NCBI GenBank assembly: GCA_020199835.1
Contig: JAIVJV010000001.1
Span: 248,001 to 312,000, forward strand
Direction of reading: 5' to 3'
Length of the DNA: 64,000 nucleotides
From: Acidobacteriota bacterium
Lineage (GTDB): Bacteria; Acidobacteriota; Blastocatellia; Pyrinomonadales; Pyrinomonadaceae
Within the stretch, counting starts at the first letter, position 1; the number at the start of each line of letters is the position of its first letter. Of the stretch, positions 53,725 through 64,000 are shown in pieces. Both the position numbers and the translations under genes were made by a program. The notes below the pieces were generated by a model that was not told the origin of the DNA, did not search any database, and saw only the letters and a program-made list of their open reading frames with translations.

Positions 53725-54132
53725 TTCGTTCTCCTCCTTTTGTCAACCACGCCCAAATTTCGTTGGTACAAAAGCAATCGCGGTTGAGAATTGCAACGTC
53801 CATGCCGTTTCAAATTGCCTGCATTCTGGGGGATTTTTGGCTTTGTGCGTACGGAAATATGTCACGGCATAAACTGCGCTGCTCGTTTTTAATCTTCTGC
53901 TGGACTATATGGTCGTTTTTATCTTCTGCTGGACTAAACGTGATGTTGGCTGTTAAAGTGACGCTTGCGCGCGCAACGTCGGCGAGCGCATCGGAGTTTA
54001 CGAGCATCTCAGTTCGTTCGTTCAGGTCCTTCCATTGAAGTTCCGACGTTCTCCTGACCCGATTCTTTGCTGCTTTGAATGAATTCACGAGGTCATCCCG
54101 TGTAAGTCGGGAGCCCGTTTTTGGAGGTCTTT
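53725..54132. other. Intergenic region upstream of ftsH with a short tandem repeat
   Basis: About 400 bases, AT-richer than neighbours, without a convincing gene. It must contain the ftsH promoter and that of the divergent lmo0937-like gene. Two copies of a 24-25-base unit (tcgtttttaatcttctgctg and variant) lie at 53883-53907 and 53913-53936, 30 bases apart. Confidence 0.5.
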
Positions 54133-55923
54133 ATGCCCACCCCCACGCCCCGGGTATCTGTTCGTACGCGCCGTGTGGCTTTAGCTTGTCTTGCAGTCGT
54201 CACCTTCTCCCTTGTCATTGCCGCTTCAATCGTTTCATACCAGCGCCGGCAACCGCAGGTGCAACGCATTAATTATTCGCAACTCTATTCGCTCGCCGAA
54301 GCGGGCGGCGCCGCTGCTCTTCAAATTGAAGGCGAGACGATGACGGTTACGCGGGCTGACGGTTCGCTCGTCGAAGCGACTGTCACCGGTCAGTCACCGC
54401 AGAACGACGTCATTCAACTCTTCCGGAAAAACAACGTACCAATTGAGTTTCGGCCGTTGCAGCCCGGAGTGCTCGTGAGTGTTATGAATTGGGGACTGCC
54501 GATTTTGACACTCGGTCTGATTGCCCTCGTCGCGTGGCGCATCTACGCGAGTCTCAGTGGCCGCGGCTCGTTTGAGTTGACCGATCACAACGGTCAGCAA
54601 ACAGTCGGCTTCAACGATGTGGCCGGTGTTGACGAAGCGAAGGGCGAGCTCACGGAAACGATTGAGTTTCTGCGTAGTCCGGCAAAATTTAGCCGTCTTG
54701 GTGGACGCGTTCCGCGCGGCATTTTGCTTTACGGTCCGCCGGGAACTGGCAAGACGTTGCTCGCGCGCGCGGCTGCGAAAGAAGCGGGCGTTGCGTTTCT
54801 CGCGGCGTCAGGTTCGAGTTTCCAAGAAAAGTTTGCCGGATTGGGCGCGGCGCGAGTGCGGCACCTGTTTGCGAAGGGAAGAAAGCTCTCGCCCTGCATC
54901 ATATTTATTGACGAGATCGACGCGCTTGGACGGCAACGTGGGCGTGGCGGCGATTCTGCTTCGGCCGATCAGGATCAGACGCTGAATCAGTTGCTCGTCG
55001 AGATGGATGGATTCGATCAGTCGAGTGCGGTGGTTGTCATCGCTTCCACCAATCGGCCGGACATTCTGGATAAAGCGTTGACGCGCCCTGGGCGTTTCGA
55101 TAGGGAAATAGCAGTCGATTTGGCTGACGTTAACGGACGCGAAGCGATTCTTAACGTGCATGCACGTAACCTCAAACTCGAAGAAGGTCTCGATCTGCAG
55201 TGGATCGCACGTGGCACGCCGGGTTTTTCGGGTGCTGAGCTCGCGAACCTGATGAACGAAGCCGCGATTGCGGCAACGCGCGACGATGCGTCCGCGGTTG
55301 GTCGAAAGCACATCGAGATTGCTCGCGACCGGATCTTGATGGGCGCTGAACGCCAGGGCTTCATGATGGACGAGGACGAGCGTTATGCGACGGCGGTTCA
55401 CGAAGCAGGTCACGTCGCGGTCGGATTAGCCGTGGAGAATGGCGACCCGATTCACAAGGTCTCGATTCTGCCGCGTGGGCGTGCGCTTGGCGTGACGCAG
55501 TCGTTGCCGGAACGCGATCGGTTCATGAAGAAGCGTGAGTATCTCGAAGATCAGATTGCGCTGTTGCTCGGTGGACGCGCCGCGGAGCAGATCCTGCTCT
55601 CGACGATGACGGCCGGCGCCTCGAACGATATCGAGCGGGCGGTGGAGATCGCGCGGAAGATGGTTAGCGAGTTTGGCATGAGCCGTTTGGGACCGATTCA
55701 TCTCGGTCAGTCGGATCAACCGATCAGCCAGAACCTGCTGGATCGGATCGAAGAAGCCACCAATGAGTTGATCAACGCGCAATTGACGCGTGCGTGCGCC
55801 GTCGTGACTGCGGAGAAGGAGTCGATCGGCAGGCTCGTGGAGCTGTTGATGGAACGCGACACGTTGGACGCGGACGAGATTGCGAGTTGCTTCAGCAACA
55901 GCCCATACGTTCGCGCCGCGTAG
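54133..55923 (+). CDS. ftsH: FtsH-like membrane AAA+ zinc metalloprotease
   Basis: 596 residues from ATG 54133, with GGAGG 5 bases before; an upstream TTG overlaps that ribosome site. Two membrane helices (about 20-40 and 118-138) flank a small extracytoplasmic domain. Walker A GPPGTGKT, Walker B IIFIDEIDALG, SRH TNRPDILDKALTRPGRFDR, zinc HEAGH and the third ligand Asp in GASNDIERA are intact. The pore loop reads FAGLGA rather than FVGVGA, and similarity in the N-terminal third is low, so this is a diverged FtsH paralogue, perhaps with special clients. Confidence 0.92.
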   Translation: MPTPTPRVSVRTRRVALACLAVVTFSLVIAASIVSYQRRQPQVQRINYSQLYSLAEAGGAAALQIEGETMTVTRADGSLVEATVTGQSPQNDVIQLFRKNNVPIEFRPLQPGVLVSVMNWGLPILTLGLIALVAWRIYASLSGRGSFELTDHNGQQTVGFNDVAGVDEAKGELTETIEFLRSPAKFSRLGGRVPRGILLYGPPGTGKTLLARAAAKEAGVAFLAASGSSFQEKFAGLGAARVRHLFAKGRKLSPCIIFIDEIDALGRQRGRGGDSASADQDQTLNQLLVEMDGFDQSSAVVVIASTNRPDILDKALTRPGRFDREIAVDLADVNGREAILNVHARNLKLEEGLDLQWIARGTPGFSGAELANLMNEAAIAATRDDASAVGRKHIEIARDRILMGAERQGFMMDEDERYATAVHEAGHVAVGLAVENGDPIHKVSILPRGRALGVTQSLPERDRFMKKREYLEDQIALLLGGRAAEQILLSTMTAGASNDIERAVEIARKMVSEFGMSRLGPIHLGQSDQPISQNLLDRIEEATNELINAQLTRACAVVTAEKESIGRLVELLMERDTLDADEIASCFSNSPYVRAA

Positions 55924-55931
55924 AGAATGTT

Positions 55932-56858
55932 TTAGTGAGCCAACGCATCCGGGTGTTCGGAGATTTCTCGAACCGCCCGGCTGCGTCTTTGGCTCGTCAC
56001 TAACGCCACGCCCGCAAAAATCAGCAGCGTCGCGATGCTCGTACGGTAATTCCACCGCTCACCCAGAAACCACGGCGCAAAACCAAACGCAATCAGCGGC
56101 TGTAGGTAGATATAAATCGCCACCGTTCCCGGCGAGACCTGCATCAGCGCCCACGCATTCAGGTAGTAAGCTCCCACGGTCGGCAACAAAATAATTACCC
56201 CGATCAGCAACCACACCGTCCAGCTAATCACCGCGACATTCTCGTTTCCAAACGAATAAAGACCGAGCGGCGCGATCATCACTGCGCTCACGAGAAAGAT
56301 CCACGTGATCACGTTCAACGCGCCGTAACGTTCGAGCAATCGCTTCGAGATCACGATATAGAACGCGTACAACAGCGCATTACTGAGCAGCAGCAGGTTT
56401 CCCAGCGTTGTGTCGGCCGTCAGTTGCGCCCGCAATGGATTGATGAGATAGACGACACCGGCGCCCGCGAGCACCACGCCGAGAGCACGCTTCAACGACC
56501 AGTTGTCATATCCGAAAAGAATGCTGAAGAACAGCGTGATTACAGGAATGGTCGTCGTCAGCAATGCCGCGTTGATTACGGTCGTGAGCGACAACGCTTT
56601 GACGAAGAGAAGCTGATTGCCGACAACGCCGCAGAACGCGCAAAGAACGAGGAGCGCAAAATCCGAGCGCCGCATTTTGAGCAGCGGTTTGAGTTGCCGT
56701 TGTAAGAGGGCGAAAGCAATGGCAGCGCCGACGAGACGGCAGGTCACGAGACTCGTAACCGAGATCGATCGCAACACGATCTTCCCGAGAATGGGCCACG
56801 CGCCGAAGAGGATCTGAACCGCAATCAGAGCGAGGTGAGGTCGAAACTTGTCGCTCAT
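55932..56858 (-). CDS. EamA/DMT-family transporter
   Basis: 308 residues with ten predicted helices in two EamA repeats (about 10-140 and 150-290). FGAWPILGKIVLR and the paired segment GVVLAGAGVVYLINPL fit drug/metabolite exporters. The substrate is unknown. The start overlaps the E2 stop (ATGA), so it may be co-transcribed with pdh genes. Confidence 0.87.
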   Translation of the reverse strand: MSDKFRPHLALIAVQILFGAWPILGKIVLRSISVTSLVTCRLVGAAIAFALLQRQLKPLLKMRRSDFALLVLCAFCGVVGNQLLFVKALSLTTVINAALLTTTIPVITLFFSILFGYDNWSLKRALGVVLAGAGVVYLINPLRAQLTADTTLGNLLLLSNALLYAFYIVISKRLLERYGALNVITWIFLVSAVMIAPLGLYSFGNENVAVISWTVWLLIGVIILLPTVGAYYLNAWALMQVSPGTVAIYIYLQPLIAFGFAPWFLGERWNYRTSIATLLIFAGVALVTSQRRSRAVREISEHPDALAH

Positions 56859-58183
56859 ACCACGAGGTAGAGCGGGTTTTCGAGGATCTTCTTAAAGGTC
56901 TGGAGAAACTTCGCGCCGGTCGCGCCGTCAATCACGCGATGATCGCACGACATCGTGACGCGCATCATCTGGCGCACGACGATTTCGTTATCCCGAACGA
57001 CGGGTTTCGACGTCATCGCGCCCACAGCGAGAATTGCGCCTTCGGGCGGGTTGATCACTGCCGTGAACTCGTCAATGCCGAACATTCCAAGATTGCTGAT
57101 CGAGAAAGTCGCGCCCGTGTACTCTTCAGGCTTTAGTTTCTTCGAGCGCGCACGTTCGGCAAGTTCTCGCACTTCCGCAGCTATCTGGCTCAGCGACTTC
57201 TGATTAGCCGCACGCACAACGGGCGTGATCAATCCGTCTTCAATCGCCACCGCCACGCCGATATCCGCGTGTTCGTAATAACGGACAAAGCGGTCCTGGA
57301 ATGACGCGTTCACCTCGGGATGCTGAATCAAAGCCGCGGCGGTGACCTTGATGATGATGTCGTTGACGCTGATCTTCAGATCGGGGTCGAGTGCGTTGAT
57401 GCCCTTGCGCATTTCCGCTGCTCGATCCATCTCGATGTCGGTCGTGAGAAAGAAATGCGGCACCGGGCCGAGCGAGGTAACGAGGCGTTTGGCGATCGTC
57501 TGGCGAATTTGGGAAGCCGGCTCGTCGCGATATGCAGAAGCTCCGAATGCCGGCGCCGATTGACCCGGCTCGACTGGCCGCGGATATCGCTGCGGCGCTG
57601 CGGGCGCGGGTTTGGGTGCGCTCATCGCTGCTTCGATGTCTTTTTTGACAATGCGCCCGCCTGGTCCACTGCCCTGGATCGAACGCAGATCGAGGCCGGA
57701 CTCTGCTGCCATTCGCGCCGCGAGTGGCGAAACGATGACGCGGCCCGTTGACGGTGCGGCGGCAGCCTGGCGGCCGTTGCCGACAGTTCCAGCGCCGGCA
57801 GCAGCAGCTTGTGCTTGTTGGGGCGGGGCTGGTTGTTGAGCTGGAGCCGGTGGCGGCTCTTCTTTTTCAGGCGCCGCCGGTGGTTCTTCTTTCTTGGCGG
57901 TCGCGGCAGCAGGCGCTTCGGAGAGCAGGGAAGCGATGTCTTCGTTTGGTTCGCCGATGACGGCGATCAATTGGCCGAGCGGCGCCGACTCTCCCTCACC
58001 GATAAGGATCTTGCGCAGCACGCCATTCGCGAGCGCCTGCATTTCCATCGTTGCCTTGTCAGTGTCGATTTCAGCGAGCGGCTCGCCCATCGCGACCTTG
58101 TCGCCTTCTTTTTTCAGCCAGCGCGCGATCTGTCCCTCTTCCATTGTGGGAGAGAGCTTCGGCATGATTACCTTGGTTGCCAT
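56855..58183 (-). CDS. pdhC: Pyruvate dehydrogenase E2 (dihydrolipoamide acetyltransferase)
   Basis: 442 residues from ATG 58183 (AAGGA upstream). Lipoyl domain 1-80 with lipoylated Lys43 in EIDTDKATMEM; a Pro/Ala/Gln-rich linker (about 105-155); the E3-binding domain (VSPLAARMAAESGLDL, then GRIVKKDIEAAM); a second linker; and the acyltransferase domain ending in CDHRVIDGATG (HxxxDG catalytic). It transfers acetyl groups to CoA. The third gene of the operon; no E3 gene is nearby. Confidence 0.95.
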   Translation of the reverse strand: MATKVIMPKLSPTMEEGQIARWLKKEGDKVAMGEPLAEIDTDKATMEMQALANGVLRKILIGEGESAPLGQLIAVIGEPNEDIASLLSEAPAAATAKKEEPPAAPEKEEPPPAPAQQPAPPQQAQAAAAGAGTVGNGRQAAAAPSTGRVIVSPLAARMAAESGLDLRSIQGSGPGGRIVKKDIEAAMSAPKPAPAAPQRYPRPVEPGQSAPAFGASAYRDEPASQIRQTIAKRLVTSLGPVPHFFLTTDIEMDRAAEMRKGINALDPDLKISVNDIIIKVTAAALIQHPEVNASFQDRFVRYYEHADIGVAVAIEDGLITPVVRAANQKSLSQIAAEVRELAERARSKKLKPEEYTGATFSISNLGMFGIDEFTAVINPPEGAILAVGAMTSKPVVRDNEIVVRQMMRVTMSCDHRVIDGATGAKFLQTFKKILENPLYLVV

Positions 58184-58205
58184 CGGTTCCTTAGTGTTTG
58201 AGTTG

Positions 58206-59189
58206 CTAATCGAGATACGCGACTTCACGCACCGCAGCCACGATTTTTTCCACGTCAGGTACAGCAAGATTCTCGAGGTTCTTCGCGTACGGCATGGGCA
58301 CGTCAGCACCGGAGACGCGTTTGACCGGCGCGTCGAGATAATCAAACGCACGCTCCATGATCTGCGTGCTGATCTCTGCGTTTACGCCGCAGATCGGATG
58401 CGACTCTTCCGCCAGCACTACGCGGTTTGTTTTCTTCACCGATTCGACGATCGTGTCGATGTCGAGCGGCCTGATCGTTCGGGGATCGATCACCTCACAC
58501 GAAACACCTTGCTGCTCGAGCTGTTCGGCAGCCTTCAACGCCACTGGCACCATTAACGAACGCGCCACGATCGTGACGTCCGTGCCTTCGCGCTTGATGT
58601 CGGCAACACCGAGCGGAATGGTGAAATCGGGATCCTCGGGCACCTCGCCTTTGTTGCCGTACATTCTTTCCTGCTCGATGAAGATGACCGGATCGTCGTC
58701 TCTGATCGCCGACTTCAACAAGCCCTTTGCATCCGCGGGCGTGGAAGGCATGACGACTTTCAAACCCGGAAAGTATGCATACCACGATTCCATCGCTTGC
58801 GAGTGCTGCGACGAAACCTGAAACGCGGAACCGCCCGGCCCACGAAACACAATCGGGATTTTGAACTGTCCGCCCGACATGTAGAGCATCTTCGCCGCTG
58901 AATTAATGATCTGATCCGTGGCGAGAATGGAGAAGTTGAAGGTCATGAACTCAACGATCGGCCGGAGACCAACCATCGCCGCGCCGACGCCGAGTCCGGC
59001 AAAACCCAACTCGGTGATTGGCGTGTCGATGACTCGCTTTGGTCCAAACTCGTTCAGCAAACCTTTAGTGACTTTGTAAGCTCCGTCGTACGCGGCGACT
59101 TCCTCGCCCATGATAAAAACGGATTCGTCGCGGGCTATCTCTTCCCGGATCGCCTGATTAAGCGCTTCGCGTATGGTGATTGTCGGCAT
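58206..59189 (-). CDS. pdhB: Pyruvate dehydrogenase E1 beta
   Basis: 327 residues, transketolase pyrimidine-binding and C-terminal domains. FIMGEEVAAYDGAYKVTKGL, RVIDTPITELGFAGLGVGAA and EFMTFNF mark the active-site Glu region. It pairs with PdhA to decarboxylate pyruvate on ThDP. It ends 22 bases before pdhC. Confidence 0.95.
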   Translation of the reverse strand: MPTITIREALNQAIREEIARDESVFIMGEEVAAYDGAYKVTKGLLNEFGPKRVIDTPITELGFAGLGVGAAMVGLRPIVEFMTFNFSILATDQIINSAAKMLYMSGGQFKIPIVFRGPGGSAFQVSSQHSQAMESWYAYFPGLKVVMPSTPADAKGLLKSAIRDDDPVIFIEQERMYGNKGEVPEDPDFTIPLGVADIKREGTDVTIVARSLMVPVALKAAEQLEQQGVSCEVIDPRTIRPLDIDTIVESVKKTNRVVLAEESHPICGVNAEISTQIMERAFDYLDAPVKRVSGADVPMPYAKNLENLAVPDVEKIVAAVREVAYLD

Positions 59190-59197
59190 TGATTCGA

Positions 59198-60352
59198 TTA
59201 GCGGTCTCTGTTCCGGGACGGATCGATCGGATTGGCGTAAACCTCTGTGTAGAGTTCAGCCGCGTCCGGCAGTGGACTCTCGTCGGCGAAACGCAACGCG
59301 TCCTCAACCTCTTCGTGGATCTGTTTGTCGATCTCTTCGAGAGCTTTTTCGTCCACAATCTTTTCTTCGAGCAGACTTGCAGAGAAGAGTTTGATCGGAT
59401 CGCGTTCCTGGTACTTTTCGATCTCGGCGCGTGTGCGGTAGTTACCGGGATCGGACATGGAATGGCCCATAAAACGGTAGGTGCGAACTTCGAGCAGCGT
59501 CGGCAGCGACTCTTTGCGGGCGCGTTGTACGGCGCGCATCGTCGCTTCGCGCACGGCCAGTACGTCCATGCCGTCAACGAACTCCGACGCCATCTCGTAG
59601 GCGCAACCTTTCTGTGCGATGTCGCGCAGAGACATTGCTCGCGCGAGCGAAGTGCCCATGCCGTACTGGTTGTTTTCACAGATGTAAATGCAGGGAAGTT
59701 TCCAGAGTTGGGCCATGTTCAGCGATTCGTGAAACGCGCCCTGGTTCACCGCGGCTTCGCCGAAGAAACAGAGCGTCACTTCGCCGGAGTTGCGATACAT
59801 CGACGCGAATGCGGCGCCGGTAGCAAGCGGTATCTGGCCGCCGACGATGGCGTGGCCGCCGAGAAAGCCGAGATCTTTGTCAAACATGTGCATCGAGCCG
59901 CCTTTGCCTTTCGAGCAGCCCGTTGCCTTGCCAAACAACTCGGCCATGATCGCACGCGCCGACATTCCCTTCGCGAGTGCATGACCATGTTCGCGATAAC
60001 TCGCGAAAACAAAATCTTCTTTGTTGATCGCGGAGATCGCGCCGACTGCGACCGCTTCCTGGCCGATGTAAAGATGGCAGAAGCCGCCGATCTTGCCGGC
60101 GACGTAAACTTCGGCGGATTTTTCTTCAAAGCGACGAATCAACAGCATCTGCCGGTAGAGACCGATGAGTTGTTCTTTGTTGAGCCCGGTGAAACGGTCT
60201 TTCTGGCGCTCTTTGACCTCGTCACGTTCGCGCGCGAGTTGTTTCTTGTCGACGTCGGCTGGCGCGTCCTGGGCTGGCGCGTCAATGACGCTGGTAGAGC
60301 TTTGCTCTTCGGCGCCGGCGCGGGAGGGTGGTGCTGCAGTTTGTTTGCTCAT
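59198..60352 (-). CDS. pdhA: Pyruvate dehydrogenase E1 alpha
   Basis: 384 residues from ATG 60352, with a 50-residue Ala/Asp-rich N-terminal extension. GGSMHMFDKDLGFLGGHAIVG and the ThDP motif CFFGEAAVNQGAFHESLN (GE..N..N), then IYICENNQYGMGT, are the E1alpha signature; the loop Ser in GHSMSDPGNYR is intact. It starts the operon and catalyses pyruvate decarboxylation with PdhB. Confidence 0.95.
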   Translation of the reverse strand: MSKQTAAPPSRAGAEEQSSTSVIDAPAQDAPADVDKKQLARERDEVKERQKDRFTGLNKEQLIGLYRQMLLIRRFEEKSAEVYVAGKIGGFCHLYIGQEAVAVGAISAINKEDFVFASYREHGHALAKGMSARAIMAELFGKATGCSKGKGGSMHMFDKDLGFLGGHAIVGGQIPLATGAAFASMYRNSGEVTLCFFGEAAVNQGAFHESLNMAQLWKLPCIYICENNQYGMGTSLARAMSLRDIAQKGCAYEMASEFVDGMDVLAVREATMRAVQRARKESLPTLLEVRTYRFMGHSMSDPGNYRTRAEIEKYQERDPIKLFSASLLEEKIVDEKALEEIDKQIHEEVEDALRFADESPLPDAAELYTEVYANPIDPSRNRDR

Positions 60353-60405
60353 GGGTTGTAGAAAGCTCGGATTATAGTCACAAAACGCACTAAGACACAA
60401 AAAGC

Positions 60406-60440
60406 AACTCTGAAGAAGTTTTACGAACTCCTTCAGAGTT
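60406..60440 (-). terminator. Rho-independent terminator of the HD-GYP/GGDEF gene
   Basis: Arms aactctgaag (60406-60415) and cttcagagtt (60431-60440) pair perfectly over a 15-base loop. Read leftward, the stem is followed by GC and five T's (60403-60399), a classic intrinsic terminator. Confidence 0.85.
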
Positions 60441-60518
60441 CCGTATGTGGTCGTCTTGCTGTTCCCACGGTATAAACCTGGGCTGAAACTGGAGAACGCC
60501 GTCGGCGTACTTTTCCTG

Positions 60519-62468
60519 CTAAGTCATCATGTCAATGGAGCTGACGCCGGCGCCGGCGACGGTCAGAACCGTTTTGCGTCCGTGCTTGTCGCGCTGCATT
60601 CTGCGCGCGGCCGCCGTTAACAGTTCCTCACTCGTCTCTCCGTCTTCGGGAAAACATCCCACACCTAAACTCACGCCCAGCCCGATCAACGTGCCCGTGC
60701 GGACGGAAAACAGTTGCTCCTCGACCGCATTGCGAATGCGATCAGCGATCGACTCGGCCATCTTGCCGGAGGCCATCGGCATGATCGCCACAAACTCATC
60801 GCCCGCATAACGCGTCAGGATATCCATCTGCCGCAACTCGCTCCGTACCACGCCCGCAACACTCGCGAGCAATCGATCGCCAGTCGAGTGACCATACTTG
60901 TCGTTGATGATCTTGAAATCGTCGATGTCCATGCAGATCACCGACAGCGACTCACGATTCATTCGCTGACACTCGGCAATACGCTGTTCCAGCATCATGT
61001 AGAACCCACGCGCGTTAGGCAGCTCCGTCAACGGATCCACGAGCGCGCTCTCGCGCGTCTTCTCATACGTCAAGGCGTTATTTAACGCGCTCGACGCGTG
61101 CTGGCAAACCGATTCAAGCAATCGCACGTGTTCCGTCGAGTACGACGTGCGGCTCTGCGAGTAAAGCGCGATCGCTCCAAACGCGCCGTCTTCACGCAGC
61201 AACGGCGAAACAAGCACGCCGCGAAACAGCTTCACGATCTCATCGGCGACACCGACCATATCCAACTCCGGCGACGCGTTGCACATCGACCGGCCGTTCG
61301 CGATTACCCAACCCGTTATGCCATCTCCGACCGTGATACGCCGGCTTGAAAAGAGTTCGGCTTCCTCACCAACCGCATGCGCCGCAACTGCTTTCCCCGA
61401 TCGTTCGTCGACCAGAAAAATCACGCAGCTATCGAACGGGACAATTGCCTTCAACTTGTTCGCGACGAGCGTGACAGTGTCGTTCAAGTTAAGCGACGAA
61501 CCGATCGTCTGCGCGATCTCGTGCAGCGCAAAGACTTCTCGCTGCGCTTCCGAAATCGACCGGAAACCACTCGACTCGATCGGCGTCCCGAGAATGTCAG
61601 ACGCAAGCCCCGCGTCAGGCTTCGTACTCGTTTCCATATCAAGAATCGGCGCTGAAGCAACCTGCTCCTGAATGTCTTCCGCGTCGATGAGCCGATCAAA
61701 CTCTATGACGTGTTCGGTAAACTTCTGGACCACCTTCGGATCGAACGCCGAGCCGACCATATTTTTCAGCAACGCGATCGAGTCCTCTCGTTTCATGCCC
61801 TTCCGATAAGGACGGTCGCAACGCGTCGCGTCATAGAAATCAACCACGGAAATGATTCGCGCGATGAGCGGAATCTGTTCTCCTTTGAGTCCTTTCGGAT
61901 AACCGCTGCCATCCCACTTTTCGTGGTGATAGCGAACAATGTCTTCAACCGGATAAGGGAAGTTGACACGCTTGAGAATGTCGCCACCCACAGTCGGGTG
62001 AATCTTCATCTTGGCAAACTCCGCTTCCGTCAGTTTTCCCGGTTTGTTGAGGATGTACTCCGGCACCGCGAGCTTGCCGATATCGTGCAGCAGCGCTCCC
62101 GCATGAAGCGCGCGCAAGTCGGATTCAGAGACGTCGAACAGCTTGCCCATCTGCGTCGCGTAGATCTGCGTGCGACGCACGTGGCCGTGTGTTGTTTGAT
62201 CCTTTGCATCGATCGCGATTGCCAGCGACTCGATTGTGTTCATGTGGATCTGCGCCATCTCTTCCGCGTGGCGACGGCGCTCGGCCTCAGCCGCGCTCAA
62301 CTCCGCCAGCCTTTTTTCGTTGAAGCGATGGAAGAGATAAACCAGGGTGGAGAGCAGCAACGTGAGCACCACGAGCGCAATGCCCGTGTTGAGGAGGAGA
62401 AGTACGAGGCTGACCACCGCGATTGCGGCAGCAAATACAGCGAGGCCCGTCGAGGTCGTCTTCAGCAT
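60519..62468 (-). CDS. Membrane HD-GYP / GAF / GGDEF c-di-GMP signalling protein
   Basis: 649 residues from ATG 62468; a TTG at 62516 is possible. Two membrane helices (about 8-50), a short coiled coil, then an HD-GYP domain (LLHDIGKLAVPEYILNKPG and HHEKWDGSGYPKGL, catalytic His/Asp present), a GAF domain (about 310-450) and a GGDEF domain (AGDEFVAIMP, with an active-type AGDEF). It may both hydrolyse and make cyclic-di-GMP. It is followed by a clear terminator. Confidence 0.9.
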   Translation of the reverse strand: MLKTTSTGLAVFAAAIAVVSLVLLLLNTGIALVVLTLLLSTLVYLFHRFNEKRLAELSAAEAERRRHAEEMAQIHMNTIESLAIAIDAKDQTTHGHVRRTQIYATQMGKLFDVSESDLRALHAGALLHDIGKLAVPEYILNKPGKLTEAEFAKMKIHPTVGGDILKRVNFPYPVEDIVRYHHEKWDGSGYPKGLKGEQIPLIARIISVVDFYDATRCDRPYRKGMKREDSIALLKNMVGSAFDPKVVQKFTEHVIEFDRLIDAEDIQEQVASAPILDMETSTKPDAGLASDILGTPIESSGFRSISEAQREVFALHEIAQTIGSSLNLNDTVTLVANKLKAIVPFDSCVIFLVDERSGKAVAAHAVGEEAELFSSRRITVGDGITGWVIANGRSMCNASPELDMVGVADEIVKLFRGVLVSPLLREDGAFGAIALYSQSRTSYSTEHVRLLESVCQHASSALNNALTYEKTRESALVDPLTELPNARGFYMMLEQRIAECQRMNRESLSVICMDIDDFKIINDKYGHSTGDRLLASVAGVVRSELRQMDILTRYAGDEFVAIMPMASGKMAESIADRIRNAVEEQLFSVRTGTLIGLGVSLGVGCFPEDGETSEELLTAAARRMQRDKHGRKTVLTVAGAGVSSIDMMT

Positions 62469-62581
62469 GGCGTGATTAGGCAAGGACTGACTTGCCTTAA
62501 GCTGGGAAAGTGCCAAACAGTGTTGGCATGCGTATAACTATAGAGGTTTGTACGAGATGCGTCAACTTTGTGCCGCGGTCG

Positions 62582-64000
<1,419 letters not shown>

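Noticed and set aside
53763-54088. Short overlapping frames in the region before ftsH
   Set aside because: Lower GC, no ribosome sites and overlap on both strands; treated as non-coding.
59180-60361. A 393-codon rightward open frame opposite pdhA and pdhB ends
   Set aside because: It is the antisense of pdhA, has no family features and an odd composition; pdhA motifs on the other strand are unmistakable.

Overview
This window looks like chromosome of an Acidobacteriota bacterium, most likely class Blastocatellia (Pyrinomonadaceae-like). The inference rests on the huge Oar-type TonB receptor with an N-terminal carboxypeptidase-regulatory domain, the LVIVD-repeat protein, the moderately high GC coding style, the respiratory gene set and the short 'ccacggat/tccgtgtaat' repeats. 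No rRNA, tRNA, CRISPR array, insertion sequence or phage gene was seen. Genes are dense, often overlap by 1-4 bases, and frequently start with GTG or TTG.

Layout. (1) 1-6.3 kb, minus strand: an edge-truncated LVIVD/Ig-like secreted protein, a TlpA-like thioredoxin, an SDR and a TldE-TldD peptidase pair with a Tat signal on TldD. (2) 6.4-17 kb, minus: a hicBA toxin-antitoxin pair, then a run of genes headed by a TonB receptor, a GH3 beta-glucosidase and a Glycoamylase-like (PF10091/GH144-type) enzyme, probably a glucan-uptake operon. The distal genes (epimerase, SMI1, ankyrin, NTR/TIMP-like) include several lesions: an in-frame TAA at codon 2, a 2-base frameshift and a missing start codon. (3) 17-20.6 kb: Sfp-type phosphopantetheinyl transferase, PQQ-type propeller, secreted PPC-like protein. 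(4) 20.6-27.9 kb, minus: a complete System I cytochrome c maturation operon ccmABCDEFGHI plus a TPR gene; a REP-like palindrome sits inside the ccmH signal-peptide codons.

(5) 28.2-33.8 kb, plus: a magnesium-chelatase operon. The I and D subunits are one fused protein. The large H subunit is split into two genes in swapped order, C-terminal half first and N-terminal half second, joined by an ATGA overlap. This is the most remarkable object in the window. (6) 34.3-50.3 kb, plus: a quinol:cytochrome c reductase (Rieske, b6-like cytochrome b, separate subunit-IV-like protein, octaheme cytochrome c), a cupredoxin-like lipoprotein, heme O/A synthases and an aa3-type oxidase with two tandem subunit III genes, subunit IV and several small membrane or zinc-ribbon proteins. 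The ccm operon next door would supply heme attachment for the cytochromes c.

(7) 50.3-56.9 kb: ferredoxin, GSP17M-like stress protein, M14 peptidase, two very small membrane proteins, a divergent FtsH and an EamA transporter. (8) 56.9-60.4 kb, minus: pyruvate dehydrogenase E1alpha-E1beta-E2. (9) 60.5-64 kb, minus: an HD-GYP/GAF/GGDEF signalling protein with a clear terminator, and a YyaL/DUF255 protein cut by the right edge.

Whether the organism makes (bacterio)chlorophyll cannot be decided here: no other bch gene or reaction-centre gene is in the window.
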